Shown here: piece after piece, positions 24,456 through 36,703 of the stretch
How the letters are laid out: each line of letters opens with the position of its first letter
How positions within the stretch are numbered: the stretch's first letter is position 1
Assembly: GCA_020465985.1 (NCBI GenBank)
Contig: JAANYP010004341.1
Span: 62,001 to 126,000 of the forward strand
Length of the DNA stretch: 64,000 bases
Reading direction: 5' to 3'
Origin: Centrapalus pauciflorus
Taxonomy: Eukaryota; Streptophyta; Magnoliopsida; Asterales; Asteraceae
Notes under the pieces: generated by a model
Seen by the model: the letters and a program-made list of their open reading frames with translations, nothing else
Databases searched by the model: none
Told to the model about the DNA's origin: nothing
Made by a program: the position numbers and the translations under genes

Positions 24456-25170
24456 ACAACCGTCAGGGATGGTCTTGACTACTTTAATGCATTGGGCAAG
24501 ATTGAAGAAAAAAAGTAGTTTTAAAAAATTTAAATTGCAACGTACTTTTTTTTTAAATAGGTTTGACCAAGCTAAAAAAAATTTCTCTAATATTGAAAAA
24601 ACCCTACGAACATTCATGAATTTATCGATTAAGTCACTGTATTTTTTCCGGATGTTTAAGTCCCCAAACAATTTTTGTGTTATTCAAATCTATATATTTG
24701 ACCTGTTTAGCAGGTCACTAACCGGTAAACAGTACAATGACCTAATCAAGAAAAAAGAAAGTCTAGTGACTTAATCGTGAAAATTGGAAAAGAAAATTAA
24801 TTTTTTTAAATAATAAACTATTTGAGAAACTAATTGTATTACCTGTTAAGCAGGTAGCATAGCAGGTTTATAAAATATGATTTTGAATAAGACAAACTTT
24901 GTTTAGGGGCTTATATACTTGAACAAAAGTTCAGTGACTATTGATAATTGCATGAAAGTTCGTGGAGTTTTTTCAATACTAACCCTTGAAAATACAACAT
25001 GCTATTTTTTAAAAGATTTTGGTCAATTATTGAGCTGAAAAATTTAAAAAAAAAAAAATACATGTGTTAAACTAATATATATTGGACTAAAAGAATATTA
25101 CCCCTTCCTGACTTGATGACCTGGGCGGTAGCCCATGTGGGCCCCCCTCAAGGCCGGCCTTGACAACCGT
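24456..25170. mobile_element. Non-autonomous hAT element with nested MITE
   Basis: The element is 24464-25162 (699 bp), flanked by perfect octamers acaaccgt (24456-24463, 25163-25170). The ends CAGGGATGGTCTTGA and TCAAGGCCGGCCTTG are imperfect inverted complements. About 120 bp in from the left, the AGGGTTAATATTG-family MITE (24585-24986) has inserted, so the hAT copy is older. The right arm retains a GC-rich subterminal region (gggcccccctcaaggccggc). Confidence 0.85.
24585..24986. mobile_element. Mutator-like MITE, AGGGTTAATATTG family, copy 2 (nested)
   Basis: It shares with 23692-24000 and 61423-61763 the ends taatattgaaaaaaccc and ttttttcaatactaaccctt. It also shares internal words gattaagtcact, acctgttaagcaggt and gacttaatcgtgaaaatt. 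No clean 9-bp duplication is visible, so the left edge is approximate. Confidence 0.7.
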
Positions 25171-25974
<804 letters not shown>

Positions 25975-26576
25975 GAAGATGTGTGATTAATAAAAATTAA
26001 AATAGTGAGATATGCATACGTATAGCAATGTCCTTTGCCATTGCTATAAGATTAATGATGTACAATTACTTTTTTTCCTAAGGTTTTGATATGGCCCATA
26101 TGTACGTTTTTCGGATACACACACATATATTATACTTCAAGTTATGAATCGTAACGTGGACATTGTAAATACATACCTATATATCTCTGAAAAAAGTGTT
26201 ATGCGTTTATGATTTTTTAAAATGTATAAAAAATAAATATAGATTATATAAAATATATTAATATCTTAAAAGCAAAAATAATATAATATTAAACATGTTT
26301 AATGATAATTTATTTATAAGTATAATGATTATAATCTATTTATAAATAAAATTTCAAGGTATACGAGTTAAAAATATATGAATAAAAAGTTTATATGAAT
26401 AGTAAAAAAATAATTAACTATATCCCAATAATATTTATAACAACTAACAATATTGTTTTTATACTTTTTTAATTTTAAGTTGCGTATGTGTAAAATATAA
26501 ATATACAATTTAAGTTTGTATACATTTTATATAAATAAATTTTTATTAATATATTAATGTGGGTTAATAAACTAGT

Positions 26577-26578
<2 letters not shown>

Positions 26579-26656
<78 letters not shown>

Positions 26657-26899
26657 AGGTGGGTTCAATGGAAAACCAACATGCATCGGAAAACCTTGGA
26701 AAACCTCCATGCACCACCACAAATGCATCATAATTCCCGCGTGATGCGTCAAATTCCCTGCGTGATGCACCAAATTCCTGCGTGATGCACCGAATTCCCG
26801 CGTGATGCATCGACTTTCTGCGTGGTGCATCACCTGATCCAATGGCTATAAAGTGGTTCCCGGGTTTTCCGATGCATATAGGTCTTCCATTGAACCCAC

Positions 26900-26975
<76 letters not shown>
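26579..26975. mobile_element. (TA)n-embedded MITE with 21-bp CpG-rich repeats, copy 1
   Basis: A unique core (about 26655-26902) is embedded in (TA)n on both sides (26579-26652 and 26903-26975). The core has inverted ends ggtgggttcaatggaaaacc and the complement cttccattgaacccacc; the inner pair atgcatcggaaaacc/ggttttccgatgcat extends the arms to about 36 bp. The centre holds four or five 21-bp units of the form gatgcatcacgcgggaattt (here complemented). Position within TA repeats is like that described for rice Micron elements; homology to Micron is not claimed. A second copy lies inverted at 48797-49040 and a fragment at 41051-41118. Confidence 0.82.
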
Positions 26976-26981
<6 letters not shown>

Positions 26982-27776
26982 TGTTGTTATAACTTTGAGA
27001 AAACTAAGGGGGTGTTTGGTTTGTTGAAGAGTCTAAAATGAGTATGTATATGGATATGTGTTTAAAAGAAATAAAAGAAAGAACAAGAGAAAAGAGAAAA
27101 CCCATTAGTATCGATTAATTTGAGTTTTTGGTAATAATTTCTAAATATTTGGAGATTAATTCTTAAAACAAACAGTATCAATGAAACCCAAACACATTTC
27201 TTATGTTAAAAATCCATTAATCAAGCGTACCCTTCAAACAAGAATTTTCGGTTTGAAGTTTTTAATAAAACTGAAAACATGATGGTTTTAAAAAAACACA
27301 TTAATTTTAGAGATGATAATGTGTTTGGATGTGTTATAAATATTTTTTGCAATTTTTATTTCACTCCCTTTTCATAGATTGAGATGACTAGATTGAAACA
27401 AAAAGTGAAAAATTCATAAATGTGTTTTTAAGTTTACTTATAATTTTGAAAACTAAAAACTGAAAGATCTAAAAACAACAGATTTAAATGCATTATTCAG
27501 ACTCCCTCGTTTTTGATAAAGATTTTCATTGAAAACATGTCAACTATGCATGCGAATCTTGATAGTTGATATAAACAAAGTAATGATGTTAGGAGTGGAC
27601 ATATTGTTATGAGGAGGTGGATATAAAGTAATGTGAATGTAAGTTTAAAAAGCTTAACGAATGGTTAAATAACCTTTTGAATTGAATTGTACGCTAAAAT
27701 TAAACATATTGTTATGAGGAGGTGGATATAAAGTAGCGTTATTTTCCTTTCGTTCCAGTCAGTAATTTTCCATGAT
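26976..27776. other. Spacer with MITE-like scraps
   Basis: Near 27010 ggggtgtttggtttgttg and near 27185 aaacccaaacacatttc could be the ends of a short Tourist-like element, but no target duplication was seen. Direct copies of acatattgttatgaggaggtgg occur at about 27599 and 27704. There is no gene. Confidence 0.4.
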
Positions 27777-27879
27777 TAAGGGGTTCTTTGTTTAGTTCTT
27801 AATGGAATCACTAAGAAGACATTCAAAGGTAAAATGACATCTTAATGATTTCATTAAGAGGTAAACAAACATGACCTAA
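27777..27879. mobile_element. Very short Tourist-like MITE
   Basis: The element is 27780-27876 (97 bp), flanked by taa on both sides. The ends ggggttctttgtttagttct and gaggtaaacaaacatgacc are imperfect inverted complements, with ttaatggaatc/gatttcattaa continuing the stem. Confidence 0.65.
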
Positions 27880-28623
27880 TAATGTTTCAATAACACATCA
27901 GATTTGTGTTTCCTAGTGAGCTTGTATAGTTTTAGTAGTAAATCATCCGGGCTTGAATCCTAATGAGCTTGTATAGTAATAGTTGTATGCTAGCCTAAGC
28001 CAAGTTGGATGATCAGATTTGTGAGTGAGGTACGCTTCTTTTTGTTACAATTTACAAAGAATCAGTTTGGCTGGCATTTAAAGCATCCGTGTAATGGTTT
28101 AAATTTTAAACCACCATCACACATCATCAAGTTTATGATGTAAACCATTATTACATCAAATAGTTTGAGTTTATAAATCAAACTCGCTTAAGTATACAAA
28201 CGGTTTTAGTTTCTTATTTGGTGGGTCCAAATGATTTATTTCTGCTTTTTTAGTGACTTTATGTCCTACTAATTCTGTTTAATTTGTTTTTTATTTCTTT
28301 ATATTTATATTAAAAAACCGTATCAAAATCTAACTGCTAGTCTGCTCCAAGAAAGAAAAACACCATCTCATACGCTTATTAGCTCTTTTTCCATTTCAAT
28401 CTTCCTCTATAGCCTATTTGTGTCACCTAGCAACGACCAACTTAAAGAAAGAAAGAAAGAAAGAAAGCACCACCTTTTGCATTGCAAGTATAAAAGGAAA
28501 ACACCCAAAGAGAGAAAGGAAGTGCCTCTGCATTAATTAGACTTGTGTTCTCCTACAAACCCAGGTAGGCTAGCTAAAGTGCTGCTATCAAGGCCTGGCC
28601 CCCTTACCTTAATAAACAAGAGT
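27880..28623. other. Spacer downstream of SEC61 alpha
   Basis: No gene. There is a (gaaa)n microsatellite at about 28445-28468. The segment adjoining 28624 should contain the SEC61 alpha 3'UTR on the minus strand; I see no unambiguous polyadenylation signal. Confidence 0.45.
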
Positions 28624-30875
28624 TTAAAACCCAAATAAACCTAGTTCGCTTGCCTTCTCCTTCTCAAACGTCTCGAAGTATTGATATATGATTGTAACTG
28701 CTAGCAATATACCAGTACCAGACCCTATGGCTCCCATGAAATCTGCCAAAACTGTCAAAGCACCAATGCACAATCCCCCAAACGCAGCTGCCGTTGGGAT
28801 GTACCGGTTTAGTTCCTTCTGAAGATTCGAGTCCCGATGCCCAGGCATCACCATTTGTTGCTCCTACAGACACGTGTTCAAAATCATTTAGAAACTAATA
28901 ACCAACACATGTCACTATTCCAGGTTTAGCACTTGATGCTTCAAAGACTTTAATTACCTTAAGCTGCTTGGCCACGTCTCTTGCAGAAGATCCTGATACT
29001 TCAATCCATGTTTTTGAAAACAGCGCACATGCTGTTAGCATGAAGATTAGGTAGAATAGAGCGTGAAAAGGATTGGCTGCCATGTCTGCCAAGCTGATGT
29101 CGAGATGCAGCAAAGCAAATAACACGAAACAAACGATATTAATCTTTCTGAAAGAAAGAAGCATACTCAGTAAGGAGACATTTGGAAAGGGGGGATTCTA
29201 TTTACCTTGAAGGCGCAGTAACATAGTATGCAAGGCCACCAACTGGGACTGATTGACCCGAGTATTCAGACTCCTTCCACTTCCCCAACAAGTTAACCAA
29301 GAAATTCCCGCTGTACTTTCGGTGCAGCAACTGAAAAGAAAAAAAGAGCAGTCGGTATCAGGAAAGCGACACAGCTTAGTTCAGTTTGACTAGCATATAT
29401 ATAATCTAAATACCTGAGAGATGAAATAAAGGTTGGTTACAAGTGCAGATTGAAGAATGATAGGCATGTTGGATGTATAGAACAGCTTAATGGGGTACGA
29501 CCCTTGCTGTCCACGAGCGTTCTTAGATCTCACAGGCAAAACAACACGGAAGCCTTGGAAGTAGATAACAATCAGGAAGATCAAAACGGTGGCAAGCAAA
29601 TTAGTCACATTAGGTAGGTTCTGCCGATAGAAGGCTTCCCTCAGCGCTCGAACCTTATCCGACCTAGTGATTAGAAGATGAAACAATGCAATAACTGCAC
29701 CCTCAAATTCGGCACCACGTCCACTGTTTATGGTTGTAGGACTGAATGCTTTCCAGATAATGCTTTCACTGCATCATCAATCAACATGAGTTAGGCAATA
29801 GCAAGAGTAGGTGTATATCTGTTACTATACACATGTAAAGTATCACTGGGTTACCAGATATTGGTAGCTATGAACAATGATATTCCAGAGCCTAGACCGT
29901 ATCCCTTTTGGAGAAGTTCATCCAAGCATATCACAATAATCCCAGCAAAACATAGCTGAATGATGATAAGAATAGCATTTCCGACACCAAGTTGACCAAC
30001 ACTGCCATACATCCCAGACAGAACATAGGCAACAGCCTCACCAACAGCAATCAATATACCAAGCAACTTCTGAGCACCATTCCTGGAAAACCACATGTTT
30101 AAACAGAATTGAATAAAAAGAAATGGTGCAGTTCTACAACTAAAATTTAAATCAATCCTACCTTATCAGCAAAAGGATCAATAATTAACATAGTAAGGTG
30201 GAAATTGGAATGCTCAAAGAAGACCAATAAGAATTCAGACATTTTTTCATATTTTTCTGGGATATTCGTTTCGGATAAAACTCAATTTTAGAAGGGAAGT
30301 TGCTTATACATTAATGAAAGTGAATATAGCATGACATGTCCTTGTAGCAACACATGACTACCAATCAAGAGATAATGTGACTCCTAAACCATGACACCAC
30401 TGAAATTTCACATTAATTAAATAAATACAGGATTAAGGAAACAAAAGCAATACATAAAGCTGTCAGAAGCTCATATCAATGTCACACAGTTGCACACAAA
30501 TAATAAGGAATATCATAGAGAAGAGGCTTACAATAGAGCACGATCCTCACGAACATTATTGTCAACTTCAATGATTTTTGACCCAGCTAATAACTGCATA
30601 ACCAATCCAGAAGTCACAATGGGGGTAATACCAAGTTCCATAACGGTCCCACGATTTGAGGCCAGGATAACACGCATCCAGTAGAAAGGGTCAGCACCAG
30701 TCGTCGAATGTATGCCATATAGTGGAAGCTGACTGCACACCAGAAAGATGAAAAGAGAGATCACAGTGTATATGACCTTCTCTCTGAAGGGAACCTTCCT
30801 ATCTGCACTCTGCACTTCTGGCAAGAATGAAAGAAATGGCCTGACCAGATGTAACACTCTAAAACCACCTCCCAT
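28624..30875 (-). CDS. SEC61A: SEC61 alpha subunit, ER protein translocation channel
   Basis: The channel subunit of the Sec61 translocon, which passes or inserts nascent secretory and membrane proteins at the ER; its partners are SEC61 beta and gamma. Six coding exons: 30875-30532, 30082-29855, 29768-29414, 29330-29206, 29093-28958 and 28863-28624. All junctions are GT-AG and the phases agree, giving 1428 nt, exactly the usual 475 aa plus stop. Landmarks: the start MGGGFRVLHLVRPFLSFLPE; a plug-region segment YGIHSTTGADPFYWMR near 53-68; ITPIVTSGLVMQLLAGSKII; GYGLGSGISLFIATNI; the ribosome-facing loop QGFRVVLPVRSKNARGQQGS; and the C-terminal KEKASELGLFGF. Ten membrane spans are expected from the family. 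No lesion is visible. Introns are short except a predicted 5'UTR intron upstream. Identification is essentially certain. Confidence 0.98.
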
Positions 30876-31189
30876 TTTAATGGAGAGCTACAAACCGGCT
30901 GTTTCAAGTCATTTGGCAAAAGTTATAAGTACAAGCAAAAAAATCTTTGTATCACATTACAGTTTGTCAGAAAAAAAGAGATAAAATTAACTAACGTATC
31001 AACTCATTAGTTTTTAACAATGGCAGTACAGATTTCCATACTAATTATAAAGTCGCACCTCCTAACAGACACCCAGAATCCTTTTTTTTTTTCAGACCGC
31101 TGCATCAACGATACATCTGGATGAGCTTAGAAACTGATAGTCACAACAACTTAAAATGTAATCGTAATAGAAAACCAATTTATCCACAA

Positions 31190-31902
31190 TGTTGCAAAAC
31201 TCGTTAGGCGGTAGTCGACGGGCCGGCGTGGGGTAAGCGACTAGTCGGCCTCGGCATCGAGCAGTTTTGGAGTAATAAGATTGAATTTTTTTATATTTAA
31301 ATTTCTAAATTATACATATATCTTCATAAATCCTCAAATATAAATATAATTATTCATAGCACCCAAATAAATATGTAAAATAACATCAACATAACTGTTG
31401 AAAACATCAAATACTTCGAACATTAATTTTAGTTTATTATTATTATCATTATTATTATTATTATATAGGTCTATTATGAAAAAAACAAACATGTTTTCAC
31501 GTTTTTTGTGTTTTCGTCCTTCATGTTATTTTTTTCTATAAAGTCCTCAAGTTAATTTTTTCTATTTCGTTTAGTGAAATTTGGACATTATAACCCGATT
31601 ATAATTAGTAAACCGGGCTTTTAAAAACTGAAATACCGGGTTTTAATGCCAAAATTTCATTAAACCAAAAACAAAAAATTAACTTGAAGACTATCATGGA
31701 AATAAATAACAGAGGGACGAAAACGCAAAAAACGTGAAAACATGTTGATTTTTTTCGTAGTAAACCTTTATTATTATATTGGCCATTCGACCGACTTGGC
31801 CGATTTTGACTGATTCTTGACCGATTTTTGACCAGCTTCAGACTAGACAGGCCGATTTTGTCCGGTTACTGGCAGATTCCGACTAGCCCGATTTTAACAA
31901 CA
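31190..31902. mobile_element. Transposon-like element in the SEC61 alpha leader intron with nested MITE
   Basis: GC-rich flanks (ggcggtagtcgacgggccgg at 31206; gactagcccgattttaac at 31881) contrast with the AT-rich intron. The edges tgttgcaaaactcg and cgattttaacaaca are loosely inverted. Repeated ccgatttt/gaccgat words fill the right arm. A second element sits inside (31467-31769). No certain target duplication was found, so boundaries are provisional. Confidence 0.45.
31467..31769. mobile_element. GGTTTATTATGAAAAAAAC-family MITE, copy 1
   Basis: A foldback of about 300 bp: ggtctattatgaaaaaaac at the left, with tttttcgtagtaaacc at the right. Internal pairs include gttttcgtcc/ggacgaaaac and gtttagtgaaatttgg/ccaaaatttcattaaacc. 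It is clearly related to 36355-36661 and 62517-62813. A TTA microsatellite at the left edge obscures the duplication. Confidence 0.7.
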
Positions 31903-32612
31903 TCGATTATCCATCCAGATACAAATTTCTCCCAAGCAATTTACTGACAGAATGTAGAGAAAATCCAATAGATGCAATGAAACCTCAGTCCCCCAAAATA
32001 AAATGGTTTAGCACCATATATTTCCTTTAACATCATCTCATTGATATGTTCCATAATTCAGTTTGTTTCAACTACCAATAAAATCAAAAAGTTAACACTT
32101 TCAAGTTTCAACTTTCAACCCATTAAACATCCAAATCTTCTCGCATCGTCGACATGCAAATCAATGACGAATCAAATACAACCAGAAACCAAAATTTGAA
32201 AGTCAATCAAACCTTCATCGACTAAAACACAATCGATCGATCTCTAATAACAAATCAAATGCATACAGTACATACATGCATGTTCCCAGATCCAAAAAAC
32301 ATATAAACAACAATAATAAACACAAACATACCATAAATACCTGAAGAAACACACTTACACATCCCAATTTACGAAATCATAACAGACCAGGGACCATAAT
32401 AGCTAATTTTGAAGCGTTAAAAAACAATCAAAATAAAAATACAGAAAGATAATCACATAATCAGATTTGAAAGCATAGATTGAGAACTTACAACGTTGAA
32501 TCAGTTAAGATAAAGTTGTAAATTGGGGATCGAGAGCCCTAGGGTTTATCCAGGCGGAGTAGGTTTGGCAATTAGCATGAAGGAAATCGTGATGCGCAGC
32601 GTGTATGAATTG

Positions 32613-32619
32613 TATTTAA
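32613..32619 (-). promoter_or_regulatory. Possible TATA element of SEC61 alpha
   Basis: The minus strand reads TTAAATA about 30 bases upstream of the estimated transcription start. It is an imperfect TATA match placed sensibly relative to the first non-coding exon. Confidence 0.3.
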
Positions 32620-32639
32620 GTACGGGAAGGAAAAGTAGT

Positions 32640-34315
32640 TTGGAACCAATACGGAACGCTATTTAGGATTCAGATGGTAATTTTACAAACAGCACCCTTG
32701 TTACCATTTAAAGTGATTTATTCGTTGTATACTATTTTATTAACCCGTGTAACCCCGTGTATTGATAACTTTAATAAATTTATTTTTTAAATCTATATAA
32801 ACTTAAAACTAAAAACTAATATTCAAACTTTTAATGTTGATAATATATGTTATTGTAATTAATTTATGTATAAATCATTAAACAAAAAAACTAATCATTA
32901 ATAACCTTTAAGTTTATTATTAGTATTAATTTTATTCTTATAATTATTAATCAAAAAAAAATTAATATTGTTTGTTGTGATTTTATGGGATTTAAGGATC
33001 TAATCATGATCTTATCTTAAAAGTAATTTGATTTAAAATTATTAATTCAATCTTAATACTAATTAATATGTGTCATTAGTAGAATATGCCACTTGGAATC
33101 ATGAGAAGATGACAAGTGACAATTTAGTTACTCTTTTACTAGTATTTATTGATTTGTATATATATATGTAAACAATTAATGACGATAAGTTGGTGTCAAC
33201 ATGTAATGTGTAGCATTGGACGTACCTGTCAGAAACAAATCATTTTTTTGGCTTAGAAAATCGTTGAGTTTTTTGTTTGGGTTTAGGAGATATACTTTGT
33301 ATATTTAACGAATGAGAGAATTAGAATTTTTTTTTAACTTTTAAATGATTTAATAATAGTTAGATATTTGAGCATATATGAGAGTTTTGAAAGTTTAGTA
33401 AATATATGCATAATTAGATATTTATTTAGTCATTTTATGTGTTTATGAATATTAATTATAAATTAAATATAAATCTAAGTTTTATCTTCTCTATATCTAT
33501 ATACATCTAATTAAAAAATTTATTTTATGCATTTGTAAATTTATCAGAATATAAGCATTATTTTATGTATCCATATATCTATTTAAAAAATTATTTTATG
33601 TATCTACATATAAAAATATTTATTAAAAATATAAGCATTAATTATTAACCAAATAGAAAATACGTGTGCACAGTGTATATTTGGGGTAATATAATACTCC
33701 ATCGTGTTAATTATACTATTTTGTCAAATGTATTTGTACTTTTTTATTTTAAATTAGTAGAACATGTTAAATAATACATAGAATTATTTATAAAAAAAAT
33801 TCGATAAAATTTATGAAGATTTTTATGGACTTGTCCTTATTCTCAAAGTGTTTTATGAACTTATCCACAAACGTCAACGCTTGTGGTTTAGTGTACAACT
33901 CGGGGTTATTCTTAATATCAAGTGGGCAAGTGGCTTGAGTTTGACACAATCATTTTTACGATTAAGACTCTTAATTATTTTTGTTGTTTCTGAAATAAAG
34001 GTGTATTTTATGGATGGGTCGGCCGAAGATTCATCAGAGGTAGAAATGTAATAGTCGGAGGTTTCAATGTATCTAATTTTAAACGATAAACTAAATCGGT
34101 CGTTAGATATAATATAATAAAATTTCTAATATGATGATGGTGGTGAATGGTAATGATGAGATGAGATGGGATGGTTAAATATATTAAGAAACACTTTAGC
34201 TATAGCTCAACTAAATATTAATATATTTAATTCAATATATGTGTATGCATAATGTAGGTACAAGTGAAATTGTTGGGGAGGAACTCATGGCTAGTGGAGT
34301 TGACGAGAAATTATA
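32640..34315. other. AT-rich region upstream of SEC61 alpha
   Basis: No gene. There is possible Helitron-end wording near 32738 (aacccgtgtaaccccgtgt) and local direct repeats of attattttatgtatc at about 33550-33610. A 67-codon open frame at 33848-34051 has no recognisable features. Confidence 0.4.
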
Positions 34316-34523
34316 TCTATATATATTAATAAAAGAAATTCTCACATGTCACTTCATCATCATTTTTATATTTTTTTACTTTTTCGTTGTTTTCCATAAT
34401 TAAATTCCTAATTTTACTAACTTATTATTAAAAAAATACATGAAATCTAATTCAAGTATTTTCATATTTAATCCATATAATTGAAAAAAAGAAATATTCT
34501 AAACATTCTAATATTAATCTAAA
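34316..34523 (+). mobile_element. Truncated Helitron 5' end
   Basis: The sequence a|TCTATATATATTAATAAAAG has the 5' TC and AT-rich start common to plant Helitrons. It runs directly into the oppositely oriented Helitron at 34524 without a 3' hairpin of its own, so it was probably interrupted. Confidence 0.45.
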
Positions 34524-35764
34524 CTAGTTTATAACTCACGTATTACGTGGATATTTTTAATTAAATTTATTTATATAAAATGTATATGAGTAAAAATAAA
34601 AACATACAAAAATAATAATTGTGTTTATTTTTTATTATTTACAGATTAAAAAATAGAGTATATTTATCTTTTTAGAAAATATTAAATTGTATTTATCTTT
34701 TTTTATAAGTTGTAATTATCTTTTTGGTGTTATACATAATAATAATTTCCACAACTAATTCAACTTTTTACATTTGGATCGAATTATGATTATTATGGAT
34801 AATAATGATAGAAATTTTTTTTAGGTAAACATTAATTTTAAATGTTACAAAATCTAAATTATTACTAATTAATTAATGAAAAAAAATAAAGTCAAAATTT
34901 AATGCAATTAAGTTAAGGTGTTAAATTTGAAAAAAGAGGTGGAAAAAAATAAAAATTTCTTGTATTGTAGAAGTGACATATGACATGAATTATTTTGTTT
35001 TATTATAATACATAGGTTAATCAACCCATGTATTACATGGGTTGATTTAGAAAATACATATTTTTTTATATTTTAATAAATTATTATAAAATTTATATAT
35101 AATTAAAATAAAAAATTGAAAGCTAGTTAAATTAAAGATAAAAAAATACTTAGTTGTTTGATATTAAATAAAAATATATTATTATATTGTATTATTAAAA
35201 CAGATAATATATGTTTGTAAAAAAATTTCTTTTAATTTTTATTAACCTCAAATATGAAATATCAATGTAAGAAACAAAAAACTTCAATTATGTGAATGTG
35301 TATATATTTTAAAAATGATAAAATATAAAAATGGAATATCTGAAAATCAACAATCAAATTTATCATATTCACAATTGAAGTTTTATCAATTAAATTTTAA
35401 ATCTTGTTAGCAAAATAATTAACAAAATTTTTTTAACTTTATATACTTCAAATCTACATTTAAATCCAAAATTTTACATTTGAATTTAACCATGATCATT
35501 AAGGATAATAATGACACATATTTATTTTAGGTAAATATTATTAATATTAATTCATTAATGAAAAAATTAAAATGTAATTAAGTTAAGGTAGTAAATTTGG
35601 AAAATGAATTAAAAAAAGTGCATAGGTATAATTATTGATTTTAATTAAGGGTATAAGAGACATTTCATAAATAATTATGAGTTGTCGTTATTCTGGACCA
35701 TTGATTTCTTTCCATCCAATGGTCCAAAAACTCTAAGTGGTTTTCTTATAATATATAGTATAGA
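34524..35764 (-). mobile_element. Non-autonomous Helitron, copy A, with internal second hairpin
   Basis: The left edge a|CTAGTTTATAACTCACGTATTACGTGG is the complement of a Helitron 3' end: CTAG before a target T, with a short hairpin inside. The right edge ...tatatagtataGA|t is the complement of a 5' TCTATACTATATA start. The 1241-bp body is close to 43029-44303 over its full length. A perfect internal hairpin (arms tcaacccatg/catgggttga, 35021-35045) marks what looks like the 3' end of another Helitron, so the unit appears to be a head-to-tail composite. No RepHel protein is encoded. Confidence 0.72.
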
Positions 35765-36354
35765 TTTACTTTTAAGATACAAAGTTAATATTTTATTGTT
35801 TATTTTTTTATTTAAAACGTATACTTTTTTTATCTTACAAATATAGTATATTTTTTATATGAAAAAATCGATATAATCATGATATGTAATTTGAGTATTC
35901 ATGTTTATATATTTATAATGATGATTAAAATTTATAATTGTACATAGAATATTTTAATTAAAGGTTAGTGTTTATGTATTTTTTATAAATTGGATTTAGA
36001 TTATATATTTTGGGTTTTTCACATTTTAAAAAAAATAATTGATCTTATTGTATTAATAACTAGACAAAATTATATTCTTTTGAACTTTATGTTTAGACGA
36101 GTTTAAATTTAAATCGAGCACACATATTTTTATATTTTATATTGAACTAATTTCACATGCGTATAGAAAAATAAAATTAAGTTATACATAAATTTTTTTT
36201 TGCTCCTCTACAATTAAGAGTTTTTTTTACATAAAACCCCATAATTAAATTTTTTAATGAGTTTTATTTTAAAATATTAAACTCTAAGATTATAAAAAGT
36301 TATTATGTACTTATGTACAAACTTGATAGTTAAGTTATATATTTATTTTTTATT
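35765..36354. other. AT-rich spacer
   Basis: No gene or bounded element recognised. Confidence 0.4.
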
Positions 36355-36670
36355 GGGTTTATTATTAAAAAAAACCTACATTTTTCACATTTTTTTACGT
36401 TTTCGTCTCTGTATGTTATTTTTTTACAGAATAGTACTCAAATTATTTTTTTTATATTTTCGGTTTAGTGAAATATGATTACTAGAACCCGATTTTTCAG
36501 TTTTTAAAACTTCGGTTTACTATTTATAGTATGGTTTTAATAGTCAAAATTTCACAAAATCAATAAAAAATAACTTAAGAACTTTTCTGGAAAAAGAAAA
36601 TAACATGAAGAAACGAGAACAACAAAAAATAAAACATGTTGGGTTTTTCTAATAATAAACCTTTTTTATT
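36346..36670. mobile_element. GGTTTATTATGAAAAAAAC-family MITE, copy 2, with 9-bp TSD
   Basis: The element is 36355-36661 (307 bp), flanked by identical ttttttatt (36346-36354, 36662-36670). The ends gggtttattatt and aataataaacc are inverted complements, and the foldback continues through most of its length (acgttttcgtctc/gaaacgagaac). The 9-bp duplication implies Mutator-like mobilisation of this family. Confidence 0.8.
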
Positions 36671-36703
36671 TAACAAAATTAACTCATTTATAATTGTTTA
36701 ATT

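Larger units (their letters stand above)
30876..32585 (-). other. SEC61 alpha 5'UTR with a 1.6-kb leader intron
   Basis: Twelve bases upstream of the ATG lies a plausible acceptor (gtttgtag, exon starting at 30887). About 1.6 kb further upstream a consensus donor GTAAGT occurs at 32491-32486 on the minus strand, following a non-coding first exon (32492 to about 32585). The predicted intron would be 30888-32491. Housekeeping plant genes often carry long leader introns that raise expression, so this is likely but inferred. The intron contains GC-rich inverted-repeat transposon-like DNA (31190-31902). Confidence 0.6.

Noticed and set aside
26475..27041. Long Tyr-Ile repeat open frames
   Set aside because: They are translations of TA microsatellite and the embedded MITE on both strands.
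30490..30984. Plus-strand frames opposite SEC61 alpha exon 1
   Set aside because: They are antisense shadows of a strongly conserved coding exon.
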